Source of the DNA: Prauserella muralis
GTDB taxonomy: Bacteria > Actinomycetota > Actinomycetes > Mycobacteriales > Pseudonocardiaceae
Length of the DNA: 64,000 nt
Reading direction: 5' to 3'
NCBI RefSeq assembly: GCF_003202285.1
Contig: NZ_MASW01000002.1
Coordinates: 248,001 to 312,000, forward strand
This document shows, piece after piece, positions 8,869 through 18,369 of the stretch. The notes under the pieces are model-generated. The model had not been told where the DNA came from. It saw only the letters and a program-made list of their open reading frames with translations, and made no database searches. Numbering within the stretch: the stretch's first letter is position 1; every line of letters starts with the position of its first letter. The position numbers and the translations under genes are program-made.

Positions 8869-9742
8869 CCCGCCACCCGCACCGTCGTCGTGGCGCCCCA
8901 GATGGCGAGGCTCGCGAAGAAGTCGATGACCGCGACGGCGACGATGGCCGTGCGCACCGCGCGGCCGACGGCCACGCCGACCCCGGCGGGCCCTCCGGCG
9001 GCGCGGAAACCGTAGAAGCAGTGGGTGAGCACCACCACGACGCTGAACAGCAGCACCTTCCCGAACGACCACAACACGTCCTCCGGCGGGAGGAACAGGG
9101 CGAAGTAGTGGTCGTAGGTGCCCTCCGACTGGCCGAAGAACCACACGGTGATCTGCCGCGACGCGAGGTAGGAGGTGAGCAGGCCGATGGCGTACAGCGG
9201 GATGATGGCGACGACCCGGCGACGATGCGCGTGGTCACCAGGTACGGCACGCTGGGCACGCCCATCACCTCGAGCGCGTCGATCTCCTCGGAGATGCGCA
9301 TCGCGCCGAGCTGTGCGGTGAAGCCGCAGCCCACGGTGGCCGACAGCGCGAGCCCGGCCACCAGGGGCGCGATCTCGCGGGTGTTGAAGTAGGCGGAGAT
9401 GAACCCGGCGAAGGCGGCCGTGCCGACCTGGTTGAGCGCGGTGTAGCCCTGCAGGCCCACGACGACCCCGGTGAACATCGTCATGCCCACCATCACGCCG
9501 ATCGTGCCGCCGATGACGGCGAGCGCCCCGCTGCCGAAGCTCACCTCGGCCAGCAGCCGGATCACCTCGCGCAGGTAGCGGCGCAGCGTGCGCGGTGTCC
9601 AGGCGAGCGCGCGCAGGAAGAACAGGATCGCCTCGCCGAGGGTGTCGAGGAACCCGAAGCGCCGGTCGACCGCCGAGGCGAGGCGGGCGGGACGGGAGGC
9701 GGCGGTCGAGGCCGATGCGGAGGTCGAGGTGGACGGCGCCAT
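8865..9742 (-). pseudogene. YrbE/MlaE-family permease (second yrbE), one-base frameshift
   Basis: Permease subunit of the Mce ABC-type lipid importer; it would be 292 residues if the frame were intact. The N-terminal two thirds (to VPYLVTTRIVAG) is in one frame and the C-terminal third (ITVWFFGQSEGT ... TTVRVAG) is in another. The break is at a CCC run at 9215-9217 (GGG on the coding strand) where adding one base restores TTRIVAGVVAIIPLY, the sequence expected of YrbE proteins. Everything else in the gene is intact and the stop overlaps mceA as usual. Without the correction the product would run in the wrong frame to 8276, deep inside mceA. Either a recent mutation or a homopolymer sequencing/assembly error; I lean to the latter. 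Confidence 0.85.
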
Positions 9743-10542
9743 CACATCCCCTTCGGCGGCACGAGCTGCAGATACAGCGTGGTGAGCACGAGGTTGACGC
9801 CGAAGAGCAGCAGGAAGGTGATGACCACCGACTGGTTCACCGCGTCGCCCACCCCTTTCGGGCCCGGCGCCGGGTTGAGCCCGCGATAGGCGGCGACCAC
9901 CCCGGCGACGAACCCGAAGATCAGCGCCTTGAGCTCGCTGATCCACAGGTCCGGCAGCTGGGCGAGTGCGGAGAAGCTGGCCAGGTAGGCACCGGGTGTG
10001 CCGTCCTGCATGACGACGTTGAAGAAGTAGCCGCCCAGCACGCCGACCACGCTGACCATGCCGTTGAGGAACACCGCGACCGCCATCGCCGCGAGCACGC
10101 GCGGCACGACCAGCCGCTGCACCGGGTTGACGCCGAGCACCTCCATCGCGGCGATCTCCTCGCGGATGGTGCGTGAGCCGAGGTCGGCACACATCGCCGA
10201 GCCGCCCGCGCCCGCGATGAGCAGGGCGGTGACGATGGGGCTGGCCTGCTGGATGATCGCGAGCACGCTGGCCGCGCCGGTGAACGACTGGGCGCCGATC
10301 TGGGTGGTCAGCGAGCCGACGTGCAGCGCGATGACCCCGCCGAACGGGATCGCGACCAGCGCCGTGGGCAGGATCGAGACGCTCGCGATGAACCAGAACT
10401 GCTGCACGAACTCGCGGAACTGAAACGGCCGCTTCGGAATGCAGCGCACGACGTCCAGGGCGAGCGCGTAGAGCCGCCCGGTCTGCCGGATCGCCGCCGC
10501 GCCGGGAAACGTGCCGCGACGGCGGTCGGCTTCGAGATTCAC
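9742..10542 (-). CDS. YrbE/MlaE-family permease (first yrbE)
   Basis: Integral membrane permease of about 266 residues with the MlaE domain: several membrane helices and the conserved cytoplasmic segment GSAMCADLGSRTIREEIAAMEVLGVNP, which in the family contacts the MceG/MkL ATPase (that ATPase is not in this window, as is usual for mce loci). GTG 10542 is preceded by GAAGGAG. It is the first gene of the mce operon and overlaps the next yrbE by one base. Longer in-frame starts upstream would add a non-conserved extension, so I rejected them. Confidence 0.92.
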   Translation of the reverse strand: MNLEADRRRGTFPGAAAIRQTGRLYALALDVVRCIPKRPFQFREFVQQFWFIASVSILPTALVAIPFGGVIALHVGSLTTQIGAQSFTGAASVLAIIQQASPIVTALLIAGAGGSAMCADLGSRTIREEIAAMEVLGVNPVQRLVVPRVLAAMAVAVFLNGMVSVVGVLGGYFFNVVMQDGTPGAYLASFSALAQLPDLWISELKALIFGFVAGVVAAYRGLNPAPGPKGVGDAVNQSVVITFLLLFGVNLVLTTLYLQLVPPKGM

Positions 10543-10928
10543 CACAACTCCTTCGGTCGCGTTTCTCCAGCCGGATTCGAGGTCTCTGCCGACAATAACG
10601 GCCACCCGGCGAAATGGTTGCGAGCCAATTCTTGTCCATTTCTTACAAAAACGTTCCCGCGGTTTGTACCGTCGTGAGCAAGGCTGGAGAATACGCAGGT
10701 GGGTGCCAATAAATGTCCGGGCTGCTGTGATTTCGTGACAACCTGTCGGCCGGATGGGCGAACTGTCGTGGAAGGTCGGCGACACTTTCTTGTGACACCC
10801 CGGCCGACGCGCTAACGTACTCGCCGGTAGGTATCGCGGACAGCGAATGCCTGCGCCATTATATCGGCCGATTGCTGCCTTTTTCGCCTCCGGAGACGAC
10901 TCTGCCGAAACAATGGAGGAACGAATTC
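10543..10928. promoter_or_regulatory. Divergent intergenic region between mce operon and secreted-protein cluster
   Basis: This 386-base gap separates the minus-strand mce operon from the plus-strand secreted genes. It is visibly less GC-rich than its surroundings, especially 10600-10740. The plus-strand promoter is described separately. An mce promoter must lie here on the minus strand; TATTGT read on the minus strand near 10595 is a possible -10 but I could not find a convincing -35. No gene was found in the gap. Confidence 0.6.
10790..10818 (+). promoter_or_regulatory. Housekeeping-type promoter for the secreted trio
   Basis: TTGTGA at 10790-10795, a 17-base spacer, then TAACGT at 10813-10818: a good match to the actinobacterial principal sigma factor consensus (TTGNNN-N17-TANNNT). 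Transcription would start near 10825, leaving an untranslated leader of about 100 bases before the ATG at 10929. Confidence 0.65.
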
Positions 10929-11585
10929 ATGCGTAAACGTCCAGCCGGCGTTGCCGTCGCCGGCATCGCCATGGGTGCCGCACTCGTCATCGCCGCCGCT
11001 CCCAGCGCGTTCGCCGCGCAGGCCATCACGGTCAGCAACGCCAACGCCGACGGCTCCATCACCGCGCATGCCGACCTCGTCTCGCTGGCCGACGCCACGA
11101 GCGGTATCAGCTTCGAGTGCGAGACGGCGGGCGGCGTCAACGCCTCCGACTCGACCGGCACCATCCCGAGCGGGTCGCACACCGCGCCCGCCGACGTCGG
11201 CGACCTCAACGTCAGCTTCAACAACTGCGCGGGTCCGCTGGGTGCCGTCACCGCGACGCCCTCGGAGCAGCCGTACGACCTGACGATCGAGTCGTTCGAC
11301 GCCGCCACCGGCGTCTCCACCGGCTACGTTGGACCGGTCAACGTGCACGTCTCGATGCTCGGCTGCGAGTTCGACGTCATCGGCAACGCCCCGGGCCGCT
11401 ACGACAACAACACCGGCGTGCTCACCGTGACCCCGGACGTGGCGCTGCCCTCGGGCGTCGCCCCGCTGGAGCCGGTCAACATCAGCGGCTGCCTCGGGTT
11501 CGTCAACCCGGGCGACGAGCTGACCTACGAGGGTGACTACCAGCTCACCAGCCCGGCCACGCCGATCACCATCAGCAGCCCGTAA
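10929..11585 (+). CDS. Secreted protein of unknown function (trio, first)
   Basis: Protein of 218 residues with a classical signal peptide: RKRP, then a hydrophobic stretch ending in PSAFAAQA, cleavage expected around residue 30. The mature part is beta-rich in appearance, acidic, and has four cysteines (FECET, NNCAG, LGCEF, SGCLG) that could form two disulfides; it carries no recognisable enzyme motif. GGAGGA eight bases upstream supports ATG 10929. It is first in a three-gene plus-strand cluster of exported proteins behind a clear promoter. Unknown function; a cell-surface or matrix role is only a guess. Confidence 0.85.
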   Translation: MRKRPAGVAVAGIAMGAALVIAAAPSAFAAQAITVSNANADGSITAHADLVSLADATSGISFECETAGGVNASDSTGTIPSGSHTAPADVGDLNVSFNNCAGPLGAVTATPSEQPYDLTIESFDAATGVSTGYVGPVNVHVSMLGCEFDVIGNAPGRYDNNTGVLTVTPDVALPSGVAPLEPVNISGCLGFVNPGDELTYEGDYQLTSPATPITISSP

Positions 11586-11657
11586 CGCGCCCGGCGGTCA
11601 CCGCGCCCGGCCCCGCGGGCCCGGTGACCGCCGGCAACCCCAGCCGAAAGGTCGGTC

Positions 11658-13148
11658 ATGGTTGCCCTCACCCGCCGGGGCCGCATGCTCGCGGCCGCCG
11701 CCACCGCAGGTGCGATCGCCCTCAGCGGCGTCGCGGGCACCGGCGTGGCCTCGGGGCGTCAGGCGGCGACGGAACTGGTCTACACCTGCCAGTTCCCCTC
11801 CGGAGAGGTGACCGTGCCGGTGGGGATCAGCGCCACCTTCCCCGGCGAGGCGCACGCGGGCGAGCCCATCCAGCCCGGTGCCGTCGCGGTGACGCTGACC
11901 GTGCCGGAGCAGGCGTTGCCCGAGCCTGCCCCGGCCACGCTCACCGCGACGGCGGGGCTGACCGTCGCGGTCACGCAGAACGGGAACGCGGCGGAGTCGG
12001 CCTGGGCCGGGCTCGGCGTGCCGCCGACACCCGTACCCGCGGCCGGTGCCGTCGTGCTGTCCGCCGCGGGCGACGTGCCGCCGGTGACCGTGCACGACCG
12101 CGGTGAGGTCACCTTCTCCGCCGCCGCGCTCGTCGTCGAGGTGGTGCCCTACGCCGCCGACGGGGCCGCGGCCGAGCCGTGGACCGTGCCGTGCGCGCCC
12201 GCGCCGGACGCGGACCGCACGCTCGCTGTCGTCCCGGTCGCGGGCGGACAGCCCGGCAGCACCCCGCCCGCAACGGAGGGGCCCACCAGCGTTGAGCCCG
12301 GTGACGGCGCGGATGACGGGAACGTGATCGACACCCCGCCCGCGAGTCGGGACCGCCGCGCGCAGGCGGATCCGCTCGCCCCCGGAGAAGCACCACCCGG
12401 CTGCTTCGACTTTCCCACCGACCTGCCCAACCCCAGTCTCATGTGCGCCTACGTGACCGGCTACGCCAACGTCACCAAGCTCGGCGCGGCCGTGCGCCTC
12501 GGCGTGCCGGAGCCCGGGTTCGCGCAGATCCTGCTCAACGAGGCCGCCGCGGGCGAGATCCGGCCCTGCGACACGGTGAGCGAGGAGTTCGTCTGCACGT
12601 ACGCGATCTTCGTCCGCAGTCGCGCCACGATGGACTTTCCCGCGGCGGGCACGTCGATGCTGACGTTCGGCTTCGTGCCGGTGTCGGGCAAGGTGCGGCT
12701 GCGGCTGGCCGAGCCGTACCTGGTGATCGACAGCGTCACCGAGCGGCACGACTACCCGCGGGGCACGCCCGACAAGTTCCCGGTGAAGGTCACCGCGCAG
12801 GCCCGGATGTGGCTGGAGCTGTCGGACGTGCGCGTCAACGGCGTCCCGCTCGACGTCGGCGACGACTGCCGGAGCGCCGAGCCGATCGACGTGGTGCTGG
12901 CCGGGGGCTCGGCCAACACCATCCCGCAGAACCCCGACGAGTACACCGTGCCCTTCGGTGGCGTGCTCAGCGGCTCCGTCGACATCCCGCCGTTCTCCGG
13001 ATGCGGCGCGACGGAGGATCTCGACCCGCTGCTGACCGGCACGATCTCGGGCCCGGACAACGACGTGAAGGTCACCCAGGGCAGGCCCTGCCCCGAGGTG
13101 GGCGGTGCCACCTACTGCCCGCCGGAAGTCCCCGAACCCCGCCGCTGA
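11658..13148 (+). CDS. Secreted two-domain protein, DUF6801-like N-terminal domain (trio, second)
   Basis: Exported protein of 496 residues. A signal peptide (TRRGRMLAAAATAGAIALSG, cleavage near residue 32) leads into a ~150-residue domain opening with ELVYTCQFPSGEVTVPV, which resembles DUF6801, seen in actinobacterial secreted proteins (from memory). A proline/glycine-rich linker (about residues 195-240) follows, then a C-terminal domain with about six cysteines. That second domain shares its pattern with the downstream gene: a RxxxP-L-CRSAEPIDVVL segment and a SGCGATEDLDPLLTG segment. GAAAGG precedes the ATG. Cell-surface location is likely; activity unknown. Confidence 0.82.
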   Translation: MVALTRRGRMLAAAATAGAIALSGVAGTGVASGRQAATELVYTCQFPSGEVTVPVGISATFPGEAHAGEPIQPGAVAVTLTVPEQALPEPAPATLTATAGLTVAVTQNGNAAESAWAGLGVPPTPVPAAGAVVLSAAGDVPPVTVHDRGEVTFSAAALVVEVVPYAADGAAAEPWTVPCAPAPDADRTLAVVPVAGGQPGSTPPATEGPTSVEPGDGADDGNVIDTPPASRDRRAQADPLAPGEAPPGCFDFPTDLPNPSLMCAYVTGYANVTKLGAAVRLGVPEPGFAQILLNEAAAGEIRPCDTVSEEFVCTYAIFVRSRATMDFPAAGTSMLTFGFVPVSGKVRLRLAEPYLVIDSVTERHDYPRGTPDKFPVKVTAQARMWLELSDVRVNGVPLDVGDDCRSAEPIDVVLAGGSANTIPQNPDEYTVPFGGVLSGSVDIPPFSGCGATEDLDPLLTGTISGPDNDVKVTQGRPCPEVGGATYCPPEVPEPRR

Positions 13149-13189
13149 GCTACCCGGACACCGCGGCGGCGCCGTCCCAGAGGAGAACC

Positions 13190-14176
13190 ATGCCCATGCC
13201 CGCGACCAGATCCCGTTTCCGCCGAGCGCTCCTCGCCGCCGCCGTCGCCGTGCCGGCCGTGACCGCCACGGTCGTGACGGCCGTTCCCGCCGCCGCGCAG
13301 GAGCCGCCGCCCGCACCGCAGGCCTCCGCCGTACCGGAGTTGCGCGGAGCGTGGGCGCCGCTGAACCGCTGCCCCGTCGACGATCCGGCGATGCTCGCCG
13401 CCGACGGCGCCGCCACCTCGGCGCTGTGCCTGTCGGCAGCGGCGAGCAGCGGGTCGATGACCATCGGCGAGAAGACGGTCCCCGCGGGCAGGACGAGCCT
13501 GCAGTTCGGCGTCCTGCGCTCCGGAGCCGGTTCCGCCACGGTCGCGCCCTCCGGTGGCGCGCTGGTCGCCGAGCCGGTGCCGGTGCCCGGCGGCCTGCTC
13601 AACCTCATGTGCCCGAGCGACATCCCGGTGCTGACGTCGCTGTGCGAGCGGGTGGCGGGCAGCCCGCTCAACGCCGTCACCGCGACCGTCGAGTCGGTCG
13701 GTCCGCCCGCCGGGTTCGACTACGTGGCCGGGCTCGTGGCGGGCAGGCCCATCGTGGCGCTGCCGGTGCGCATCCGGCTGGACAACCCGTTGCTCGGCGG
13801 CAACTGCTACCTCGGCTCGGCGCGGGATCCGATCGTGCTGCGGCCCCGCAACCTCGGCGCGCCGAGCGCGTCGGTGGTGCGCTTCGCCGCCGACGGCACG
13901 CTCGATCCTGCAGGCGAGATGGGTTACCTGGCACTGTCCGGAACGGACCAGGGCGACGAGACGTTCTCCGTGCCCGAGGCGAACGGCTGCGGACTGTTCG
14001 GTGCGCTCGACTGGGCCGTCAACGCGCAGCTGGGCCTGCCCTCGCCCGCGGGCAGCAACAGCTTCGTGCTGGAGCGCACCGAGACGGCCGTGGGCGGCTT
14101 CTACACCCCGAACCAGTTCACCCCCGACCAGGGTCGCCAGCTGGCGCAACGCTGGCACGCCGCCGTGGTCCGCTGA
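13190..14176 (+). CDS. Secreted protein of unknown function, related to upstream gene (trio, third)
   Basis: Exported protein of 328 residues with a twin-basic signal region (TRSRFRRALLAAAVAVPA) and an AxA-type cleavage site near AAAQE. The mature protein has six or more cysteines. Its C-terminal half (NCYLGSARDPIVLRP ... NGCGLFGALDWAVNAQLGLP) aligns by eye with the C-terminal domain of the preceding gene, so the two are paralogues for that module. AGGAG sits just before ATG 13190; ATG 13196 is an alternative. A structured 86-bp repeat begins two bases after the stop codon. Function not recognised. Confidence 0.82.
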   Translation: MPMPATRSRFRRALLAAAVAVPAVTATVVTAVPAAAQEPPPAPQASAVPELRGAWAPLNRCPVDDPAMLAADGAATSALCLSAAASSGSMTIGEKTVPAGRTSLQFGVLRSGAGSATVAPSGGALVAEPVPVPGGLLNLMCPSDIPVLTSLCERVAGSPLNAVTATVESVGPPAGFDYVAGLVAGRPIVALPVRIRLDNPLLGGNCYLGSARDPIVLRPRNLGAPSASVVRFAADGTLDPAGEMGYLALSGTDQGDETFSVPEANGCGLFGALDWAVNAQLGLPSPAGSNSFVLERTETAVGGFYTPNQFTPDQGRQLAQRWHAAVVR

Positions 14177-14177
14177 A

Positions 14178-14263
14178 AGCTCCCCAATGCCACATTCGTA
14201 GCGCTCAACGCCACCAATGCGGCATTCGTAGCGCCCAGCGCTACCAATGCCGCATTGGGGAGC
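14178..14263. repeat. 86-bp structured intergenic repeat, copy 1
   Basis: Begins AGCTCCCCAATG and ends CATTGGGGAGC, giving an outer inverted repeat, with the 11-base unit AATGNNNCATT recurring every 30 bases (starts 14186, 14216, 14246). An inner hairpin CATTCGTAGCG / CGCTACCAATG is nearly perfect. It lies between two convergent genes, so it may end transcription from both sides. Two more copies occur at 23390 and 40586, each exactly 86 bases. Confidence 0.9.
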
Positions 14264-14297
14264 GTGCCGCGGCGTCTGGGTACTCCGCCTTCACGGG

Positions 14298-15011
14298 TTA
14301 CTCGGCGTGGCCGACGGCGAAGAGCATCGTCGGGATCTCCGGCTCCGGGAGGCCGAGCAGGTCGCCGAGCGCGGCGTCGTCGAAACCGGACACCGCGCAG
14401 CCCGCCAGCCCGAGCGCCGTGGCCACCAGGTAGAGGTTCTGCACGGCGACGCCGGAGTCGACGTGCACCGTGCGGTAGTGCCGCAGCGGGTACTTGTCGA
14501 AGGCCACGTCCAGGCGCACGGTCAGCGCCAGCGACACCGCCGCCCTCGGCACGAACTCCGGCTGCAGGTAGACCTTCTCCAGCGCGGGCACCGGATCGGT
14601 GTCGCCCAGCTCCGCCAGCTCGTGCGTCGCGGGCTCGTAGCGGTACACCCCCGGCACGAGCTGCTCGGCGCGCCGGACGACGACGTAGGTGCGCAGCAGG
14701 TCGAGGCCACCCGCGGTGGGCGCCATGCCCAGCGGGTAGTCGGCGACGCCGAACGCGGGCACGAAGCGCTGCACACCCACCGAGAAGCGCAGCAGCGCGC
14801 TCAAGGCCGTCAGCTCCAGATCCCGCTCGGCGTAGGCGTAGGCCGAGCGCCTGCGGGCCAGCGTGGCCACCAGATCGGCCCGGGGCGGGTGCACGTCGGG
14901 CAGCGGCAGGCGCCTGCGCCCGTTGCCCAGCACCCGGGCGGGCGGCGGGCGCTGCGAGTTCAGCAGCCGGTGCACCGCAAGGGCGCGCTCGGTGGTCTCC
15001 CGGCCGCTCAT
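14298..15011 (-). CDS. SagB/ThcOx-type nitroreductase-fold dehydrogenase
   Basis: FMN-dependent oxidoreductase of the nitroreductase superfamily, SagB-like branch, about 237 residues. The matching features are RRRSAYAY near the N-terminus (FMN-phosphate contact region), GVADYPLGMAPTAGGL in the middle, and the C-terminal VHVDSGVAVQNLYLVATALGLAGCAVSGFDD block. SagB enzymes oxidise azolines to azoles in peptide natural products, but no YcaO cyclase or precursor peptide is nearby, so this is a stand-alone member of unknown substrate. ATG 15011 has GGAGG eight bases upstream. It follows the monooxygenase by 39 bases on the same strand and may be co-transcribed with it. Confidence 0.8.
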   Translation of the reverse strand: MSGRETTERALAVHRLLNSQRPPPARVLGNGRRRLPLPDVHPPRADLVATLARRRSAYAYAERDLELTALSALLRFSVGVQRFVPAFGVADYPLGMAPTAGGLDLLRTYVVVRRAEQLVPGVYRYEPATHELAELGDTDPVPALEKVYLQPEFVPRAAVSLALTVRLDVAFDKYPLRHYRTVHVDSGVAVQNLYLVATALGLAGCAVSGFDDAALGDLLGLPEPEIPTMLFAVGHAE

Positions 15012-15050
15012 GTGCGCCACCTCCGCCTCAGCCCGAACGTTCCCGGCAGG

Positions 15051-16085
15051 TCACGGGCGCATCGTAACCCGTTCCGGTGAATGCCGTTCCTCCTTCACGA
15101 GGTCGGCGACGAGTTCGTAAGAACGTTTGCGGTCCTCGTGGTCGTGGACCATGGTGGTGATCATGATCTCGTCGGCATCGGTGTCGGCCAGCAGCGCGTC
15201 GAGTCCTCTGCGGACCGTCTCCGGCGAGCCCACGATGCTGCTGGCCATGCGGTCGTCGATGAACGCCCTGTCGATGTCGGTGTACGGGTAGTCGGCGGCC
15301 TCCTGCGGCGTCGGCAGCGGGATGGGCCTGCCCTTGCGCAGGCTGAGGAAGGTCAGCCCGGCCGGCCCCGCGATCCAGCGCGCCTGCTCGTCGGTCTCGG
15401 CGCACGTCACGGCCGCGCCGAGCATCACGTACGGCTCCGCCAGCACGGCCGAAGGGCGGAACGAGTCCCGGTAGAGCTGCACCGCGGGCAAGGTGTTCTC
15501 GGCGCTGAAGTGGTGCGCGAACGAGAACGGAAGCCCCAGCATCCCGGCCAGCTGCGCGCTGAAGCCGCTGGAGCCGAGGAGCCACACCGGCGGCTTGTTG
15601 CCCTCCGCCGTCACCGCGTTCACCGGCCGCTCGTCGTCGTGCTCGAAGTAGGCGACGAGCTCGGCCAGCCGCTGGGGGAAGTCCTCGGCCGAGAGCCCCG
15701 AGGGCCCGCGCAGGGCGTACGCGGTGCGCTGGTCGGTGCCCGGCGCGCGGCCGATGCCGAGGTCGATCCGGCCCGGATGCAGCGCCTCCAGCGTGCCGAA
15801 CTGCTCGGCGACGACGAGCGGCGCGTGGTTGGGCAGCATCACCCCGCCCGAGCCGACGCGCATCCGCTCGGTGACGTCGGCGACGTGCCCGATCAGCACG
15901 GCGGTCGCGGAGCTGGCGATGCCCGGCATGTTGTGGTGCTCGGCAAGCCAGTACCGGTGGTAGCCGAGCCGCTCGGCGTGCCGGGCGAGGTCCAGCGTGT
16001 TGCGCAGCGCTGTCGCCGCGTCCGATCCGCTGAGCACGGGCGAGAGGTCGAGCACGGAGAGAGGGATGTCGCGCAGTGAGCTCAC
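15051..16085 (-). CDS. LLM-class flavin-dependent oxidoreductase (luciferase-like monooxygenase)
   Basis: About 344 residues of the bacterial-luciferase-like TIM-barrel family. The opening [15 protein letters not shown], then [19 protein letters not shown] and [11 protein letters not shown], is the signature of the MsnO8-type subfamily, which uses reduced flavin. The substrate is unknown. No ribosome site is obvious; I used GTG 16085, and a TTG at 16097 is the alternative. It sits between the HelD-type gene and the SagB-like gene on the same strand, with short gaps, so the three may form one unit. Confidence 0.85.
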   Translation of the reverse strand: MSSLRDIPLSVLDLSPVLSGSDAATALRNTLDLARHAERLGYHRYWLAEHHNMPGIASSATAVLIGHVADVTERMRVGSGGVMLPNHAPLVVAEQFGTLEALHPGRIDLGIGRAPGTDQRTAYALRGPSGLSAEDFPQRLAELVAYFEHDDERPVNAVTAEGNKPPVWLLGSSGFSAQLAGMLGLPFSFAHHFSAENTLPAVQLYRDSFRPSAVLAEPYVMLGAAVTCAETDEQARWIAGPAGLTFLSLRKGRPIPLPTPQEAADYPYTDIDRAFIDDRMASSIVGSPETVRRGLDALLADTDADEIMITTMVHDHEDRKRSYELVADLVKEERHSPERVTMRP

Positions 16086-16129
16086 GGTCAGCGTCAACGC
16101 GGGCGTGGCGGCCGGTAATCCCGTCCCGC

Positions 16130-18256
16130 TCAGTCCAGCCAGTCCTCATCGGAGGCCAGCACGATGAGCTGCTGCGTCGCCCTGGTCAGCGCCACGTACA
16201 GCACGCGCCGCCCGGTGAGCGACTCGGTGACGAGCTCGGTCGGTTCGAGCAGCACCACCGCGTCGTACTCCAGGCCCTTGGCGTCGAGACTGCCCACGAC
16301 CTTCAGCCGCTCGTCGGCCTGCTCGGCAAGCCAGCGCTCCACCTCGGGAACCCGGTCCATGGCGCAGATCACGCCGACCGTGCCGTCGACGGCGCCCAGC
16401 AGCTCCTTCGCCGCCGACTGCACCGCGGGCTCGGCCGTGGCGGGCTCGATCGACCGCAGCTGCGGCGGCAGGTCCGTCTGCCGGACGGCGTTGGGCAGCT
16501 CGCCCGGGTCGGCGGCGTGCCCGGCGACGACCCGCGCGGCCAGCTCGAAGATCTCCGCCGAGTTCCGGTAGTTGGTGCGCAGCGTGTAGCGCCTGCGCGC
16601 GGTGCTCGCGCCGAACGCGTGGTCGCGCGCCTGCGCCGCCTCCGCCGGGTCCGGCCACGAACTCTGCACGGGGTCGCCGACGACCGTCCAGCTCGCGTAC
16701 TTGCCGCGCCTGCCGACCATCCGCCACTGCATGGGGGAGAGGTCCTGCGACTCGTCCACCACGATGTGCGAGTACTCGTCGTAGTGCTCGGGCCGGTTCC
16801 GCGCGCCGGTGGTGCGGGAGTCGCGGGCCTGCTCGGCGTCCAGCTCGATCCGCTGCCGCCTTCGCCGCTTCGGCGGCGGGCCGAGCAGCACCCGCAGCTC
16901 GTCGAGCAGCGCGACGTCGGCCACCGACCAGTCCTGGGTGCGGTCGGCCACCGACGCCGCCAGCATCGAGACCTCCGCCGGACTGAGCACGTTCCTGGCC
17001 GCCTTGGCGAGCCTGCGCTCGTCACCCAGCCAGCGCAGCACCTGCGCCGGGTACAGGATCGGCCACCACACCACCAGGAAGCGGTGGAAGTCGATGCGCT
17101 CGCCCAGCTCGGTGATCAGCTCGGCGCGGTCGAGGGTGCGCCCGTCGGCCTGCGCGTACTGCTCGGCCTTGTCGGCCAGCGCCTCCAGCAGCGTCTCCGC
17201 CGCCCTGACCCGCGACCGGTTCGGCGGCCCGCCCTGCGAGTGCACCTTGCGCCGCACCCGCTCCAGCTCCTTGACGCCGAGCTTGAGCACCTCGCCCTTG
17301 TAGACGATGCGCATCTCGTGCGGTGCGTCCGGCGGGGTGTCGCGCAGCGCCTTGGCGAGCACCTTGCGCATCCGCAGCGAGCCCTTGACCGCGGCCAGCG
17401 GCGCGGGATCGTGCCGGGTGGCGGCGAGACCGTCGAGCACCTCGCCGAGGGCGCGCAGCTCGACGTTCGTCTCACCCATCGACGGCAGCACCCGCGAGAT
17501 GTAGTTGGTGAACACGCCGGACGGCCCGATCACGAGGACACCGGCGCCGCCGAGCTGGCGGCGATGGCGGTAGAGCAGGTACGCGGCCCGGTGCAGGGCG
17601 ACGGCCGTCTTGCCGGTGCCGGGCCCGCCGGTGATCTCTGTCACGCCCCGCCACGGCGCCCGGATCACCTCGTCCTGTTCCTTCTGGATCGTGGCGACGA
17701 TGTCGCGCATCTGGTGCCCGCGCGCACGGCCCAGCGCGGCCATCAGCGCGCCCTCACCGACGACGTTCATGTCGTCGGGCACGGCGTCCGGCATGAGCAC
17801 GTCGTCGTCGACGTCGAGCACCGTGGGGCCCGAGCAGCGGATGACCCTGCGCCGCACGACGCCCATCGGCTCCTCGGCCGTGGCCTGGTAGAACGCGGCC
17901 GCGGCCGGTGCGCGCCAGTCGGTGACGAGGTTCTCGAACTCCGCGTCGCGGATGCCGAGCCTGCCGACGTAGACGGTCTCCGAGCCGGCGTGGTCGAGCC
18001 TGCCGAACACCAGCCCCTCGTACTCGGCGTCGAGCGTCTGCAACGTCTGGTTGGCGTGGTAGACCATCATGTCGCGCTCGAACAGCATCGACGCCTGCTC
18101 GAACACGGCTTCGCGCTGCGCGCCGTGGCCGATCTCGTAGCCCTTCGTCCGCATGGCCTCGGCCTGGGTACGAAGCTCCGCGAGCCGGGCGTACACCCGG
18201 TCCACGTGGGACTGTTCGATGGCGATCTCGGCCCGTCTGACCCGAGGTTCCGACAC
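16130..18256 (-). CDS. helR: HelD/HelR-type RNA polymerase recycling ATPase (UvrD-like helicase fold)
   Basis: Superfamily 1 ATPase of 708 residues. The N-terminal ~120 residues are a helical arm ([18 protein letters not shown] onward) typical of actinobacterial HelD/HelR; Walker [10 protein letters not shown] is at about 210-218, a [13 protein letters not shown] Walker B/Q-box in the middle, and [10 protein letters not shown] near the end. HelD-family proteins pry RNA polymerase off DNA and recycle it; HelR members also displace rifamycin. I call it HelR-like on architecture only. GTG 18256 has GAGGAG upstream. I found no rifamycin-associated element in the 113-base gap to rsmD, so the resistance role is unproven. 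Divergent from rsmD; TATTGT near 18304 (minus strand) is a possible -10. Confidence 0.85.
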   Translation of the reverse strand: MSEPRVRRAEIAIEQSHVDRVYARLAELRTQAEAMRTKGYEIGHGAQREAVFEQASMLFERDMMVYHANQTLQTLDAEYEGLVFGRLDHAGSETVYVGRLGIRDAEFENLVTDWRAPAAAAFYQATAEEPMGVVRRRVIRCSGPTVLDVDDDVLMPDAVPDDMNVVGEGALMAALGRARGHQMRDIVATIQKEQDEVIRAPWRGVTEITGGPGTGKTAVALHRAAYLLYRHRRQLGGAGVLVIGPSGVFTNYISRVLPSMGETNVELRALGEVLDGLAATRHDPAPLAAVKGSLRMRKVLAKALRDTPPDAPHEMRIVYKGEVLKLGVKELERVRRKVHSQGGPPNRSRVRAAETLLEALADKAEQYAQADGRTLDRAELITELGERIDFHRFLVVWWPILYPAQVLRWLGDERRLAKAARNVLSPAEVSMLAASVADRTQDWSVADVALLDELRVLLGPPPKRRRRQRIELDAEQARDSRTTGARNRPEHYDEYSHIVVDESQDLSPMQWRMVGRRGKYASWTVVGDPVQSSWPDPAEAAQARDHAFGASTARRRYTLRTNYRNSAEIFELAARVVAGHAADPGELPNAVRQTDLPPQLRSIEPATAEPAVQSAAKELLGAVDGTVGVICAMDRVPEVERWLAEQADERLKVVGSLDAKGLEYDAVVLLEPTELVTESLTGRRVLYVALTRATQQLIVLASDEDWLD

Positions 18257-18369
18257 TCAGCGCTCCTCGCAGCTCAATCGCCGGGGAAGGGGAAGAACGA
18301 CAATACGCGCTCGCGGGCACGGCATCACCATGTGCCGCCCGGATTCACATCGGCTGGGAGGATGCGCGG

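Noticed and set aside
18257-18369. Rifamycin-associated element upstream of the HelR-like gene
   Set aside because: I looked for the known GGGGCTTGC-type palindrome and did not find it.
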